This document shows, one piece after another, positions 1 to 7,216 of a stretch of DNA of 64,000 bases (its first letter is position 1; the number at the start of each line of letters is the position of its first letter). Under the pieces are notes generated by a model, which saw only the letters and a program-made list of their open reading frames with translations, ran no database searches and was not told the DNA's origin. Both the position numbers and the translations under genes were made by a program. The DNA is from Microbacterium mangrovi. Lineage in GTDB: Bacteria > Actinomycetota > Actinomycetes > Actinomycetales > Microbacteriaceae. Where the stretch lies: the NCBI RefSeq assembly GCF_000802305.1, contig NZ_JTDK01000001.1:310001-374000 (forward strand), written 5' to 3'.

Positions 1-495
1 AAGCAGATCAGCCTCGTCGTGCCGAACCAGTCCGAGACCCAGCAGCTGGGCCTTGCCGTGCAGTCCGCGGCGGAGAAGATCGGCCTGAACTTCAAGCTGA
101 TCATCGCGCCCGCGACCGGGTACTCGAACTACCTGTACGACCCGAAGACCCGCGGAAACATCGACCTGCTGTACACGCAGTTCTGGGGCGGCATCCCGAA
201 CCCGCTCGACTGGTTGCAGACCACGGCCGTCACGTACGGCTCGTTCAACCAGGGCAACTACTCCGCCATCGACGACACGTACTACCAGGCGGTGTCGACG
301 AAGGATCCGACCCGCCGTGCCGAACTCGCAGCGCAGATGGAGAAGCAGCTCTACGACGAGATGAACCCGATGATCGGCGGGGTGGAACTGACCAACGACG
401 TGTGGATGAACAAGCGGATCTCCGGCGCCCCGGCGACATTCGACTACGTTTACTACCCGTGGGCGGCACATCTGGGGGGAACGGGCGAGAAATGA
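1..495 (+). CDS. Peptide ABC transporter substrate-binding protein, C-terminal part
   Basis: The frame is open from the first base, so the gene begins upstream; about 164 C-terminal residues are visible. The sequence (WGGIPNPLDWLQ, then a helix ending EKQLYDEMNP and a closing FDYVYYPWAAH) resembles the C-terminal lobe of family 5 solute-binding proteins (SBP_bac_5), which capture peptides or related substrates outside the membrane for an ABC importer. No permease or ATPase gene follows; they would have to lie upstream, outside the window. The stop overlaps the next gene's ATG (ATGA), implying co-transcription with the TetR regulator. The substrate cannot be inferred. Confidence 0.8.
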   Translation, partial: KQISLVVPNQSETQQLGLAVQSAAEKIGLNFKLIIAPATGYSNYLYDPKTRGNIDLLYTQFWGGIPNPLDWLQTTAVTYGSFNQGNYSAIDDTYYQAVSTKDPTRRAELAAQMEKQLYDEMNPMIGGVELTNDVWMNKRISGAPATFDYVYYPWAAHLGGTGEK

Positions 496-1184
496 CCGAT
501 CGCGCCGGTCGCCCGGGACCGAAGCCGCGCCTGAGCTCCGAGCTCATCGTGCAGGCGGCGTTCCGGGTGACCGAGCGCGGCGGCGTCTCGGCCCTCACGT
601 TCACCGCGCTCGGGCGGGAGCTGAACGCCCACCCCACCGCGGTCTACCGGCACTTCCGCGACCGTGACGACCTGATGCGCTCCCTCGTGGACGCCCTGCA
701 GGGCGAGGTGCTCGCCGAGGCCCCCGACGAGCACCCCGACGACTGGATCGAGCAGCTGCGAGTGCGGGCCATGGCCACCCACCGCGTCTTCATGCGGCAT
801 CCCCAGATCGCGCAGGAGGCGAGCGTCCGCTCGGCTCGCCTGCCGAACGAGTTCCGCATCATCGACGAGACCATCGGGGTGTTCCGCCGGGCGGGACTGA
901 GCGAGCAGGATGCTGCCCGCTGCTACCGCGTGTACAGCGACTTCGTGCTGGCGTACTCCGCTCAGGATGCCGCGTTGCTCGCGCTGAACCCGGAGACCCT
1001 GGCCGGAGACCTGGCCGCCTGGGACCACGAATACCGCACGCTCGGGGCGGAGTATCCGAACGCCGCCGCCGTGGCGCACGCGCTTCCGGCCCTGGACGAC
1101 CCGGCGAACTTCGCCTTCGCCCTCGACCTGGTGCTCGAGGGCCTCCGGGCCTACCACGCGAGGGCGACCGCACCCGGTCGTTGA
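492..1184 (+). CDS. TetR family transcriptional regulator
   Basis: A 230-residue one-domain repressor of the usual TetR length. Residues about 17-63 form the DNA-binding helix-turn-helix, with the typical recognition stretch AVYRHFRDRDDLMRSL; the rest is a helical ligand-binding and dimerisation domain that I cannot assign to a ligand. I chose the ATG at 492 because it overlaps the stop of the upstream binding-protein gene (ATGA) and is followed immediately by a normal TetR N-terminus. The last residues (APGR and the stop) are encoded by a dispersed repeat at 1175-1216. Its target may be the upstream transporter operon, which is inference from position only. Confidence 0.88.
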   Translation: MTDRAGRPGPKPRLSSELIVQAAFRVTERGGVSALTFTALGRELNAHPTAVYRHFRDRDDLMRSLVDALQGEVLAEAPDEHPDDWIEQLRVRAMATHRVFMRHPQIAQEASVRSARLPNEFRIIDETIGVFRRAGLSEQDAARCYRVYSDFVLAYSAQDAALLALNPETLAGDLAAWDHEYRTLGAEYPNAAAVAHALPALDDPANFAFALDLVLEGLRAYHARATAPGR

Positions 1185-1216
1185 GCGAGGACGCCGCAGG
1201 CGACCGAGTCGAAACG
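1175..1216 (+). repeat. Dispersed intergenic repeat, copy 1
   Basis: The segment begins CCGGTCGTTGAGCGAG and ends CGACCGAGTCGAAACG. The same ends recur on the minus strand at 63897-63941, and a shorter variant occurs at 48477-48510. All three copies sit at the 3' end of a gene and point in the sense direction. Here the TTGA inside the element provides the stop codon of the tetR gene. Confidence 0.75.
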
Positions 1217-1265
1217 CGTCGACCCGTACGGATGGCAGCCGGTGGATGCCGGGTACCGTGGAACG

Positions 1266-2069
1266 GTGAACCCCGACCTGCGGCTGGTGGCCGCCGACAT
1301 GGACGGCACCCTGCTGGATGCCGAGGGCCGTGTGCCCGACCGCCTGTGGCCGCTGCTGGAGATCATGCGCGAGCGCGGCATCCTGTTCGTGCCGGCCAGC
1401 GGCCGCCAGTACGCGACGCTTCGGACCCTGTTCGCCCGAGCCGCCGCCGGGATGCCTTTCATCGCCGAGAACGGCACCTACGTGGTGCGCGACGACGTCG
1501 AGATCAGCTCCGCACCGCTCGACGCGGACACGGTGCGCGCGGTGATCGCGGCTCTCGCCGGCACGCCCGCCGACTACGGGATCGTGATCTGCGGACGCGA
1601 TCGCGCGTGGGTGTCGCGCACCGACGACGCGTTCCTCGGCGAGGTCGACAAGTACTACGTCGTGCACGAGGTCATCGCCGACCTCGACGCCGTCGCGGAC
1701 CAGGCGATCAAGATCGCGGTGTTCTGCTTCGGGGATGCCGAGACCGAGATCGCCCCGGCTCTCGCCGGCTTCCGCGCCACCCACCAGGTCGTGGTGTCGG
1801 GCGCGGCCTGGGTGGACGTGATGGATGCCCGGGTGAACAAGGGCGAGGCTCTGCGCGCCCTGCAGGATGCCCTCGGCATCGGCCCCGAGCACAGCGCCGC
1901 GTTCGGCGACTACCTCAACGACCTCGAGATGCTGCAGGCAGTGGAGTGGTCGTACGCCATGGACAACGCGCACCCCGACGTGAAGGCCGTCGCCCGCAGC
2001 CTCGCCCCGCACCACCACGACGAGGGCGTCATCGAGGTGCTCGGCGAGCTCCTCGGCGTGGAGGTCTGA
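1266..2069 (+). CDS. HAD superfamily hydrolase, Cof type
   Basis: A 267-residue Cof/YidA-type phosphatase of the haloacid dehalogenase superfamily, probably acting on sugar or nucleotide phosphates in the cytoplasm. Motif I is DMDGT at residues 11-15 (nucleophile Asp11), the conserved Lys lies in NKGEALRAL near residue 192, and motif IV is FGDYLND near residues 213-219; the C2-type cap lies between. An upstream in-frame ATG at 1242 exists, but GTG 1266 is preferred because a TACCGT hexamer ends exactly six bases before it, the leaderless-promoter pattern seen at many genes here. The substrate is unknown. Confidence 0.85.
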   Translation: MNPDLRLVAADMDGTLLDAEGRVPDRLWPLLEIMRERGILFVPASGRQYATLRTLFARAAAGMPFIAENGTYVVRDDVEISSAPLDADTVRAVIAALAGTPADYGIVICGRDRAWVSRTDDAFLGEVDKYYVVHEVIADLDAVADQAIKIAVFCFGDAETEIAPALAGFRATHQVVVSGAAWVDVMDARVNKGEALRALQDALGIGPEHSAAFGDYLNDLEMLQAVEWSYAMDNAHPDVKAVARSLAPHHHDEGVIEVLGELLGVEV

Positions 2070-2107
2070 GACCGAGCGAACGCCTGCCCCGCTCGTATCA
2101 CCGACGC

Positions 2108-2122
2108 GGGGAGCCGCTCCCC
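2108..2122 (+). terminator. Short hairpin between HAD gene and protease
   Basis: GGGGAG-CCG-CTCCCC forms a perfect six-pair stem about 40 bases after the HAD stop codon. There is no T tract, so termination here is only possible. Confidence 0.35.
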
Positions 2123-2201
2123 ACAAGTAGGCATCCGAGGGGGCGGACATCGACGCGCCGACGACGCCGCGATGAGACATCAACCGAATAGGGAGAAGAC
2201 G

Positions 2202-4019
2202 ATGTCCGAGCACGAAGCGATCCAATGCATCATCCCGCCGTACATGGTGGACTCCATCCAGCAGAACGGCACGGAGGAGCAGCGAGCCTTCGTCGAGTCG
2301 ACGGCGCAGCTCAGCGAGCGCATCCGCGCCGAGCGCGCTGCGGCACCGGCCAAGCAGGTCGAGGCGACCCCGGGGGAGGGCCTGGCTTCGACTGCGACGA
2401 CGAGGATCTTCGATGCGCGCAACGGGACGAATCTTCCTGGGACGCTCGTGCGGAGCGACGGCGACCAGGCCAGCGGCGACGTCTCCGTGAACGAGGCCTT
2501 CGACGGCCTGAGAGCGACACTCGTCCTGTACGGCGATCAGTTCAACCGGGACTCGGTGGACGGGAACGGCGAGGGGCTGATCGGCAGCGTCCACTACGGC
2601 CGCAACTACGACAACGCGCAGTGGAACGGTACGCAGATGCTGTTCGGCGACGGCGACGGGCGGATCTTCGTGCGATTCACGATCGCCATCGACGTGATGG
2701 GCCACGAGCTCACCCACGGGGTGACCCAGGCCAGCGGTGGGATGGACTACAACGGTCAGAGCGGTGCGCTGAACGAGTCGATGTCGGACGTCTTCGGATC
2801 GATGGTCAAGCAGTACCACGCCTCTCCGCCGCAGACGGCGGCGGATGCCGACTGGCTGATCGGGGCGGGCCTGCTTGCGCCCGGGATCAACGGCGTCGCG
2901 CTGCGGTCGATGAAGGCGCCCGGGACGGCGTACGACGACCCTCTGCTCGGAAAGGACCCGCAGCCCGCGAACATGAGCGGTTACGTCAACACGTCCGACG
3001 ACAACGGCGGGGTGCACACCAATTCCGGCATCCCGAACCATGCCTTCTACCTCGCCGCCGTCGCGCTCGGAGGTCACGCCTGGGAGCGTGCCGGGCAGAT
3101 CTGGTACAACGTGCTGACCGACCCCGGCCGCCCCTCGAACCTGAACTTCCAGGACTTCGCCCAGCGCACGGTGAACACGGCGTTCGCGATGTATCAGGCG
3201 GAAGAGGCGAAGAAGGTCGTGGACGCGTGGGCACAGGTCGGAATCACGGTGAGCCCGCAGTTCGTCAAGGGCCAGCTGCTCTCGTACGGCGATGCGGGGA
3301 CTCCGGGCAACGTGTCGGATCCGGATGTGGTCGGGTTCGGCGGCTGGCAGGCGTTCACATTCCTGTTCGGCGGCCGCAATGCGGCCGGTCGGGATCGGAT
3401 CTACGCCGTCGACGGTCAAGGTCGTCTGCTCTCGTACGGAGATGCGGGGACACCGGGCAACGTGTCGGCCCCCGATGTGGTGGGGTTCGGGGGCTGGCAG
3501 GACTTCCGGTTCCTGTTCTCGGGCCGCAATGCGGCCGGTCAGGACCGGATCTACGCCGTTGACGGTCAGGGCCGGCTTCTCTCGTACGGCGACTCCGGGA
3601 CGCCGGGAAACGTGTCCTCCCCGGATGTGGTCGGGTTCGGCGGCTGGCAGGACTTCCGGTTCCTGTTCGCCGGCCGGAACGCGGCGGGTCAGGATCGGAT
3701 CTACGCCGTCGACGGTCAGGGTCAGCTGCTTTCGTACGGCGACTCCGGGACGCCAGGCAATGTCTCGGATCCGGTCGTCGTCGGGTTCGGCGGCTGGCAG
3801 GACTTCCGGTTCCTGTTCGCCGGCCGGAATGCGGCCGGTCAGGACCGGATCTACGCCGTCGACGGTCAGGGTCAGCTGCTTTCGTACGGCGACTCCGGGA
3901 CGCCGGGCAATGTGTCGAACCCGGATGTCGTCGGGTTCGGCGGCTGGCAGGCGTTCCAGTTCCTGTTCGCGGGCCGCAACGCCTCCGGGCAAGACCGGAT
4001 CTACGCGGTTCCCTCCTGA
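2202..4019 (+). CDS. Protealysin-like M4 metallopeptidase with C-terminal tachylectin-like repeats
   Basis: A 605-residue zinc metalloprotease of the thermolysin family. HELTH at residues 168-172 gives two zinc ligands and the catalytic Glu169; Glu192 in NESMSD is the third ligand; His272 in GVHTNSG matches the transition-state histidine. There is no signal peptide. Instead the N-terminus carries a PPYM motif (residues 12-15), as in the short propeptide of protealysin-type enzymes. Residues about 357-605 are five near-identical 50-residue repeats (LLSYGD, VVGFGGWQ, GRNAAGQDRIYAVDGQG) resembling tachylectin-2-type beta-propeller blades, which bind sugars in known relatives. Start at 2202: GGGAGAAG lies just upstream. 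No emfourin-type inhibitor gene follows, although protealysin genes often have one. Confidence 0.9.
   Translation: MSEHEAIQCIIPPYMVDSIQQNGTEEQRAFVESTAQLSERIRAERAAAPAKQVEATPGEGLASTATTRIFDARNGTNLPGTLVRSDGDQASGDVSVNEAFDGLRATLVLYGDQFNRDSVDGNGEGLIGSVHYGRNYDNAQWNGTQMLFGDGDGRIFVRFTIAIDVMGHELTHGVTQASGGMDYNGQSGALNESMSDVFGSMVKQYHASPPQTAADADWLIGAGLLAPGINGVALRSMKAPGTAYDDPLLGKDPQPANMSGYVNTSDDNGGVHTNSGIPNHAFYLAAVALGGHAWERAGQIWYNVLTDPGRPSNLNFQDFAQRTVNTAFAMYQAEEAKKVVDAWAQVGITVSPQFVKGQLLSYGDAGTPGNVSDPDVVGFGGWQAFTFLFGGRNAAGRDRIYAVDGQGRLLSYGDAGTPGNVSAPDVVGFGGWQDFRFLFSGRNAAGQDRIYAVDGQGRLLSYGDSGTPGNVSSPDVVGFGGWQDFRFLFAGRNAAGQDRIYAVDGQGQLLSYGDSGTPGNVSDPVVVGFGGWQDFRFLFAGRNAAGQDRIYAVDGQGQLLSYGDSGTPGNVSNPDVVGFGGWQAFQFLFAGRNASGQDRIYAVPS
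3270..4019 (+). repeat. Five tandem 150-bp repeats encoding the propeller blades
   Basis: The CTCTCGTACGG (or CTTTCGTACGG) landmark recurs at 3279, 3429, 3579, 3729 and 3879, an exact 150-bp period. Units 3-5 are nearly identical at the DNA level, suggesting recent expansion or gene conversion. A sixth partial, non-coding copy of the last unit lies at 4643-4755. Confidence 0.95.
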
Positions 4020-4067
4020 GCCCCCACGCCGGTCGAGCCGCGCTCGGGGGTCGGACGGCGCGTGCGC

Positions 4068-4436
4068 TCAGCGCGCGGGACGGCTCCGGTACCGGCCGGT
4101 GGTCCACCGGCCACCGCGCCAGCGACCTGGCTCCCAGATCCGTCCGGTGTCCGGCCGCACGACGGAGGTGCGACCCTGGAATCGAGGGAGTGCGCGGAGG
4201 CCGAGATGCTCGCTGTCCCAGCGCTTCATGAACTCATCAGCGAATCGCTCGAGTCGGGCAGGCATAGCGCGGAGCAGGTCGGTCACCATTCCCTCGGGCA
4301 CCTCGGCGATCGCCGCCGTGAATGCGTCAGGTAGCTGCTCGGCCATCTCCCGGAGGAATACGGAGAAGGCACCTCTGGACATACCGAGGACATCGGCTGC
4401 GTGCGCAAGGGTCGCCGTTTGGGAAGTATTCTGCGC
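4068..4436 (-). pseudogene. Helix-turn-helix protein remnant
   Basis: The minus-strand frame is open from just after a TAA at 4437-4439 and reads TATLAHAADVLGMSRGAF, which looks like a helix-turn-helix, followed by about 90 further residues. The only start codon (ATG at 4380-4382) lies inside the helix-turn-helix and would remove its first helix, and no other ATG, GTG or TTG exists in frame. I therefore read it as a decayed or 5'-truncated regulator or antitoxin. The family is not recognised. An intact 104-residue protein starting at 4382 cannot be excluded. Confidence 0.4.
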
Positions 4437-4467
4437 TTACTGCCGGTGGGGAAGTATCCTGCACTTT
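4421..4467. repeat. Pair of direct repeats, 28-bp spacing
   Basis: GGGAAGTATTCTGCGCTT at 4421 and GGGAAGTATCCTGCACTT at 4449 differ at two positions and stand just upstream of the helix-turn-helix remnant. They could be operator half-sites of the lost regulator or the trace of a mobile-element end; I recognise neither. Confidence 0.5.
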
Positions 4468-4482
4468 GTGTTTGATCGCACA

Positions 4483-4644
4483 GGGAGATCATCACCGCAG
4501 GTACGATCGTCGTCATCATCCCGACCAACACCACCGACACATCCGTCCTCCGTGGTGAGCTGCACGATGGCTGGACCGTCCGCGCCGCGGGCGGTCCCGC
4601 TCCGGAGGCGATCGCCGGTCGCCGGGTCGCGGCATCCGTCCCCG
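4483..4644 (+). repeat. Displaced chimeric copy of permease end and mannosidase start
   Basis: Bases 4483-4525 match 8827-8869 (inside the second mannoside permease) exactly or nearly so. From about 4529 the sequence matches 8941-9058, the beginning of the beta-mannosidase gene, with scattered differences. About 70 bp between the two matched blocks are missing, so the permease 3' end and the mannosidase start codon are deleted. The copy is not translatable as either protein. It lies about 4.3 kb from its source. Confidence 0.85.
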
Positions 4645-4755
4645 GCGGCTGGCAGGCGTTCTAGTTCCTGTTCGCGGGCCGCAACGCCTCCGGGCAAGAC
4701 CGGATCTACGCGGTTCCCTCTTGAGCCGGCACGCCCGTCGAGCCGCGCTCGGTGA
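4643..4755 (+). repeat. Displaced copy of the protease 3' end
   Basis: The segment repeats the last part of the protease gene and its downstream flank (3939-4048) with few changes. One change converts CAG to TAG early in the copied frame. It abuts the mannosidase fragment at a shared CGGC. The 3' end of the convergent lacI gene runs into this copy, so the last lacI codons and its TAG stop are made of protease-derived sequence. Confidence 0.85.
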
Positions 4756-5761
4756 GGGTCGCGGTCGAGTCGAGGAAGGCATCCGGCTCGGCCCCGTCGA
4801 GCACGGCGAACAGTCGCCGGATCGCGTGCGCGCCGGTGGCGGCGACGTCGTGGCTGAGTGCCGTGAGCGGGGGGAAGGTGTGCTCGCACAGCACCGAGTC
4901 GTCCCACGCGATGATCGACACGTCCCCGGGCACGTCCAGCCCGAGCTCGTGGGCGACGCCGAGGCCGGCGACGGCCATCAGGTCGTTGTCGTAGATCAGC
5001 GCGGTGGGGCGCCCGTCCTCCTGCAGGATGGAGCGGGTCGCTCCGGTGCCGGATTCCAGCGTGTAGTCGGTGCGCAGGATGCGGGGCGTCAGTCCGCGCC
5101 GGGTCATCTCGTCGGAGAACGCCTCATCACGGATGCGGGTGTGCGCGAACTCGGCGACGCCGGCGACGCGGGTGATGCGCCGGTGTCCGAGTTCGGCCAG
5201 CCGGGCCACCGCGGCGCGCATGGAGGCGGCGTCATCCGTCCACACGCTCGTCGCTGCGCCGGCGACGCTCGGGTCCCCGACGACGACCGCCGGCAGAGCC
5301 CGGTCGCCTGCGATGAGATCGAGACGCGGATCGTCGACGAGCAGATCGACGAGCAGGATGCCGTCCACCCGCCGCGTGCTGCGCCACTTCGTGAGCGTGG
5401 CGATCTCGTCGTCCATGGAGGCGGCGACCTGAAGGAGGAGACCGTAGCCCCGGCTGGACATCTCCGACTCCATTCCGGCGATGAAGCGCATGAAGAACGA
5501 CTCCAGCCCGAGCGTGCGCAGGTCGCGACGCAGCACGAGCCCGATCGTCTCGGTGCGAGCCTCCGCCAGAGACCGGGCCGCCGTCGAGGGTGCCCAGCCG
5601 AGCTCGTCGGCGACCTTCAGCACCCGCGCCCGCGTTTTCTCGGACACCCCCTTGCGGCCGTTCAGCGCGAACGAGACCGCGCCGATCGACACCCCCGCCC
5701 GTGCAGCGATGTCGTTGATCGTGACACGGACGGCGGGGGAGGGGCGTTGCTGCTCGGTCAC
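4706..5761 (-). CDS. LacI family transcriptional regulator of the mannoside operon
   Basis: A 351-residue repressor with a LacI-type DNA-binding head (residues about 13-60: TINDIAARAGVSIGAVSFAL) and a periplasmic-binding-protein-like effector domain. It is divergent from the sugar importer and mannosidase operon, and two LacI-type palindromes (AAGCGCTT cores) lie in the shared intergenic region, so it probably represses that operon and responds to a mannoside or its breakdown product. The start is GTG at 5761, with TAGGGT ending six bases upstream, suggesting a leaderless message. The final residues (about STGVPAQEGTA) come from the duplicated protease fragment and are probably not ancestral. 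Confidence 0.9.
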   Translation of the reverse strand: MTEQQRPSPAVRVTINDIAARAGVSIGAVSFALNGRKGVSEKTRARVLKVADELGWAPSTAARSLAEARTETIGLVLRRDLRTLGLESFFMRFIAGMESEMSSRGYGLLLQVAASMDDEIATLTKWRSTRRVDGILLVDLLVDDPRLDLIAGDRALPAVVVGDPSVAGAATSVWTDDAASMRAAVARLAELGHRRITRVAGVAEFAHTRIRDEAFSDEMTRRGLTPRILRTDYTLESGTGATRSILQEDGRPTALIYDNDLMAVAGLGVAHELGLDVPGDVSIIAWDDSVLCEHTFPPLTALSHDVAATGAHAIRRLFAVLDGAEPDAFLDSTATLTERGSTGVPAQEGTA

Positions 5762-5805
5762 CTCTGAACCCTAGCGCGCGCAATCACAGTCATCCACAAC
5801 CTCAC

Positions 5806-5833
5806 TAAAGCGCTTTACAACTTAAGCGCTTTA
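5806..5833. promoter_or_regulatory. Twin LacI-type operators
   Basis: TAAAGCGCTTTA (5806-5817) is a perfect 12-bp palindrome, and TTAAGCGCTTTA (5822-5833) differs from it at one base. Their centres are 16 bp apart, about 1.5 helical turns. Both contain the central CG step typical of LacI-family operators, and they sit between lacI and the transporter operon. Confidence 0.85.
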
Positions 5834-5899
5834 TCTATACAGTGTCTCCCAACCCGGAACGCGCTACGCACCCGACCGGGATCGACAAAGGAGTACGAC

Positions 5900-7216
5900 A
5901 TGGCAGAACACAGGGCGACGCTCGCCTTCGCCGCGATGGCCGCCGTCACCGCGCTGGCCCTCGCCGGATGCTCGAGCGCCGGCACCGCCTCGGGCGACGG
6001 CAAGCCGAGCGGAGACATCACGTTCCTCACCAACCGCACCGACCTGCAGACCGACGGCACCTGGGCGAAGTACATCGCGGAGTTCAACAAGGTGTATCCG
6101 GACGTCCATGTGAAGGTGCAGGGGCACACGAACTACGAGGACGACGTCAAGACGCTGCTGTCCAGCCCCCACGGCTACGGCGACGTGCTGATGATCCCCA
6201 ACGGCGTGCCCGCGAACCAGTTCCCGGACTTCTTCGAGCCGCTGGGCAAGACCGCCGACCTCGCCGCCACCGACCGCTTCCTCGGCCCGGGGTCGTACGA
6301 CGGGAAGCAGTACGGCATCGCCCTCGGCGGCAACGCGAACGGCATCCTCTACAACACCGAGGTCTGGAAGAAGGCGGGCATCGCCGCCTGGCCGACGAGC
6401 AGCGACCAGTTCCTCGCCGACCTGCAGCAGATCAAGCAGAAGACGGATGCCACGCCGTACTACACGAACTACAAGGACGGCTGGCCCCTCGGCAGTCAGT
6501 GGACCAACAACATCGGCGCCGTCACCGCAGATGCGAATGCCCAGAACGCGATGACCCATGACAAGGCGCCGTGGAAGGACGGCACCGACATCTACGCGAT
6601 CGACTCGCTGCTGTTCGATGTGGTGCATCAGAAGCTCAGCGAGTCCGACCCCCTCACCACCAACTGGGAGCAGTCCAAGAGCGACTTCGCCACGGGGAAG
6701 ATCGGCGCGATGGTGCTCGGCTCCTGGGCGATCTCGCAGTTCCAGGCCGCCGCGAAGACGGCCGGCGCATCGGCGGACACCGTCGGCTTCATGCCCTTCC
6801 CGGCCAGCGTGGACGGCGTGCAGAGCGCCGTCATCGGCGGCGACTACAAGCTCGCGATCAACAAGAACTCGCAGAACCAGGCGGCCGGCAGGGCGTGGCT
6901 TGACTGGCTGCTGCAGAAGTCGGGGTTCACCGCGGACCAGGGCATGATCTCGGCCATCAAGGCGCAGCCCCTGCCCGGCAATCTCGCCGCGCTCGCCGAG
7001 CACAAGGTCAAGCTGCTCGAGGTGGCCCCCGCGCCGAAGGGCGAGGAGGGCCTGCTCGACGACCTCGCCGCGGCTTCGAAGATCGACCTGCAGGGCAACA
7101 TCTACCGGCAGAAGCTGGTCGACATCGCCCGGGGTCAGGCTCCCGGCACGAAGGAGTCCGCCTTCGCCCAGCTGAAGGCGCAGTGGGGGCACGCCGTCAC
7201 CGAGTCGGCGAAATGA
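5900..7216 (+). CDS. Carbohydrate ABC transporter substrate-binding lipoprotein
   Basis: A 438-residue extracellular solute-binding protein of family 1. A signal sequence ends in the lipobox LALAGC, with Cys24 as the predicted lipidation site, followed by a Ser/Gly-rich linker. The body carries typical features of sugar-binding proteins (ITFLTNRTDLQTDGTW, GKIGAMVLGSWAI). AAGGAG lies upstream of the ATG. It is the first gene of a tightly packed operon with two permeases, a beta-mannosidase, a sugar kinase and ManA, so the ligand is probably a beta-mannoside. No ATPase is encoded nearby, so a shared MsiK-type ATPase elsewhere presumably energises the importer. Confidence 0.9.
   Translation: MAEHRATLAFAAMAAVTALALAGCSSAGTASGDGKPSGDITFLTNRTDLQTDGTWAKYIAEFNKVYPDVHVKVQGHTNYEDDVKTLLSSPHGYGDVLMIPNGVPANQFPDFFEPLGKTADLAATDRFLGPGSYDGKQYGIALGGNANGILYNTEVWKKAGIAAWPTSSDQFLADLQQIKQKTDATPYYTNYKDGWPLGSQWTNNIGAVTADANAQNAMTHDKAPWKDGTDIYAIDSLLFDVVHQKLSESDPLTTNWEQSKSDFATGKIGAMVLGSWAISQFQAAAKTAGASADTVGFMPFPASVDGVQSAVIGGDYKLAINKNSQNQAAGRAWLDWLLQKSGFTADQGMISAIKAQPLPGNLAALAEHKVKLLEVAPAPKGEEGLLDDLAAASKIDLQGNIYRQKLVDIARGQAPGTKESAFAQLKAQWGHAVTESAK

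Larger units (their letters stand above)
4020..4705. other. Non-coding rearranged stretch between protease and lacI
   Basis: No intact gene is visible in these 686 bases. In order they hold a strong 9-bp hairpin (4094-4112), a start-less helix-turn-helix remnant on the minus strand (4068-4436), two direct repeats (4421 and 4449), a copy of the end of the mannoside permease fused to the start of the beta-mannosidase (4483-4644), and the beginning of a copy of the protease 3' end. The whole looks like a rearrangement scar. Confidence 0.75.

Noticed and set aside
1242..1265. Earlier ATG start for the HAD hydrolase
   Set aside because: The eight added residues are not conserved-looking and the ATG would lie upstream of the predicted transcription start for GTG 1266.
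453..3992. Very long open frame on the minus strand across the protease region
   Set aside because: It is antisense to three recognisable genes, is rich in Arg/His/Val low-complexity sequence typical of complementary frames in G/C-rich DNA, and has no domain.
3270..4019. Regular 150-bp repeats as a possible CRISPR array
   Set aside because: The repeats are 150 bp without unique spacers and are in frame with a protein; no cas genes are present.
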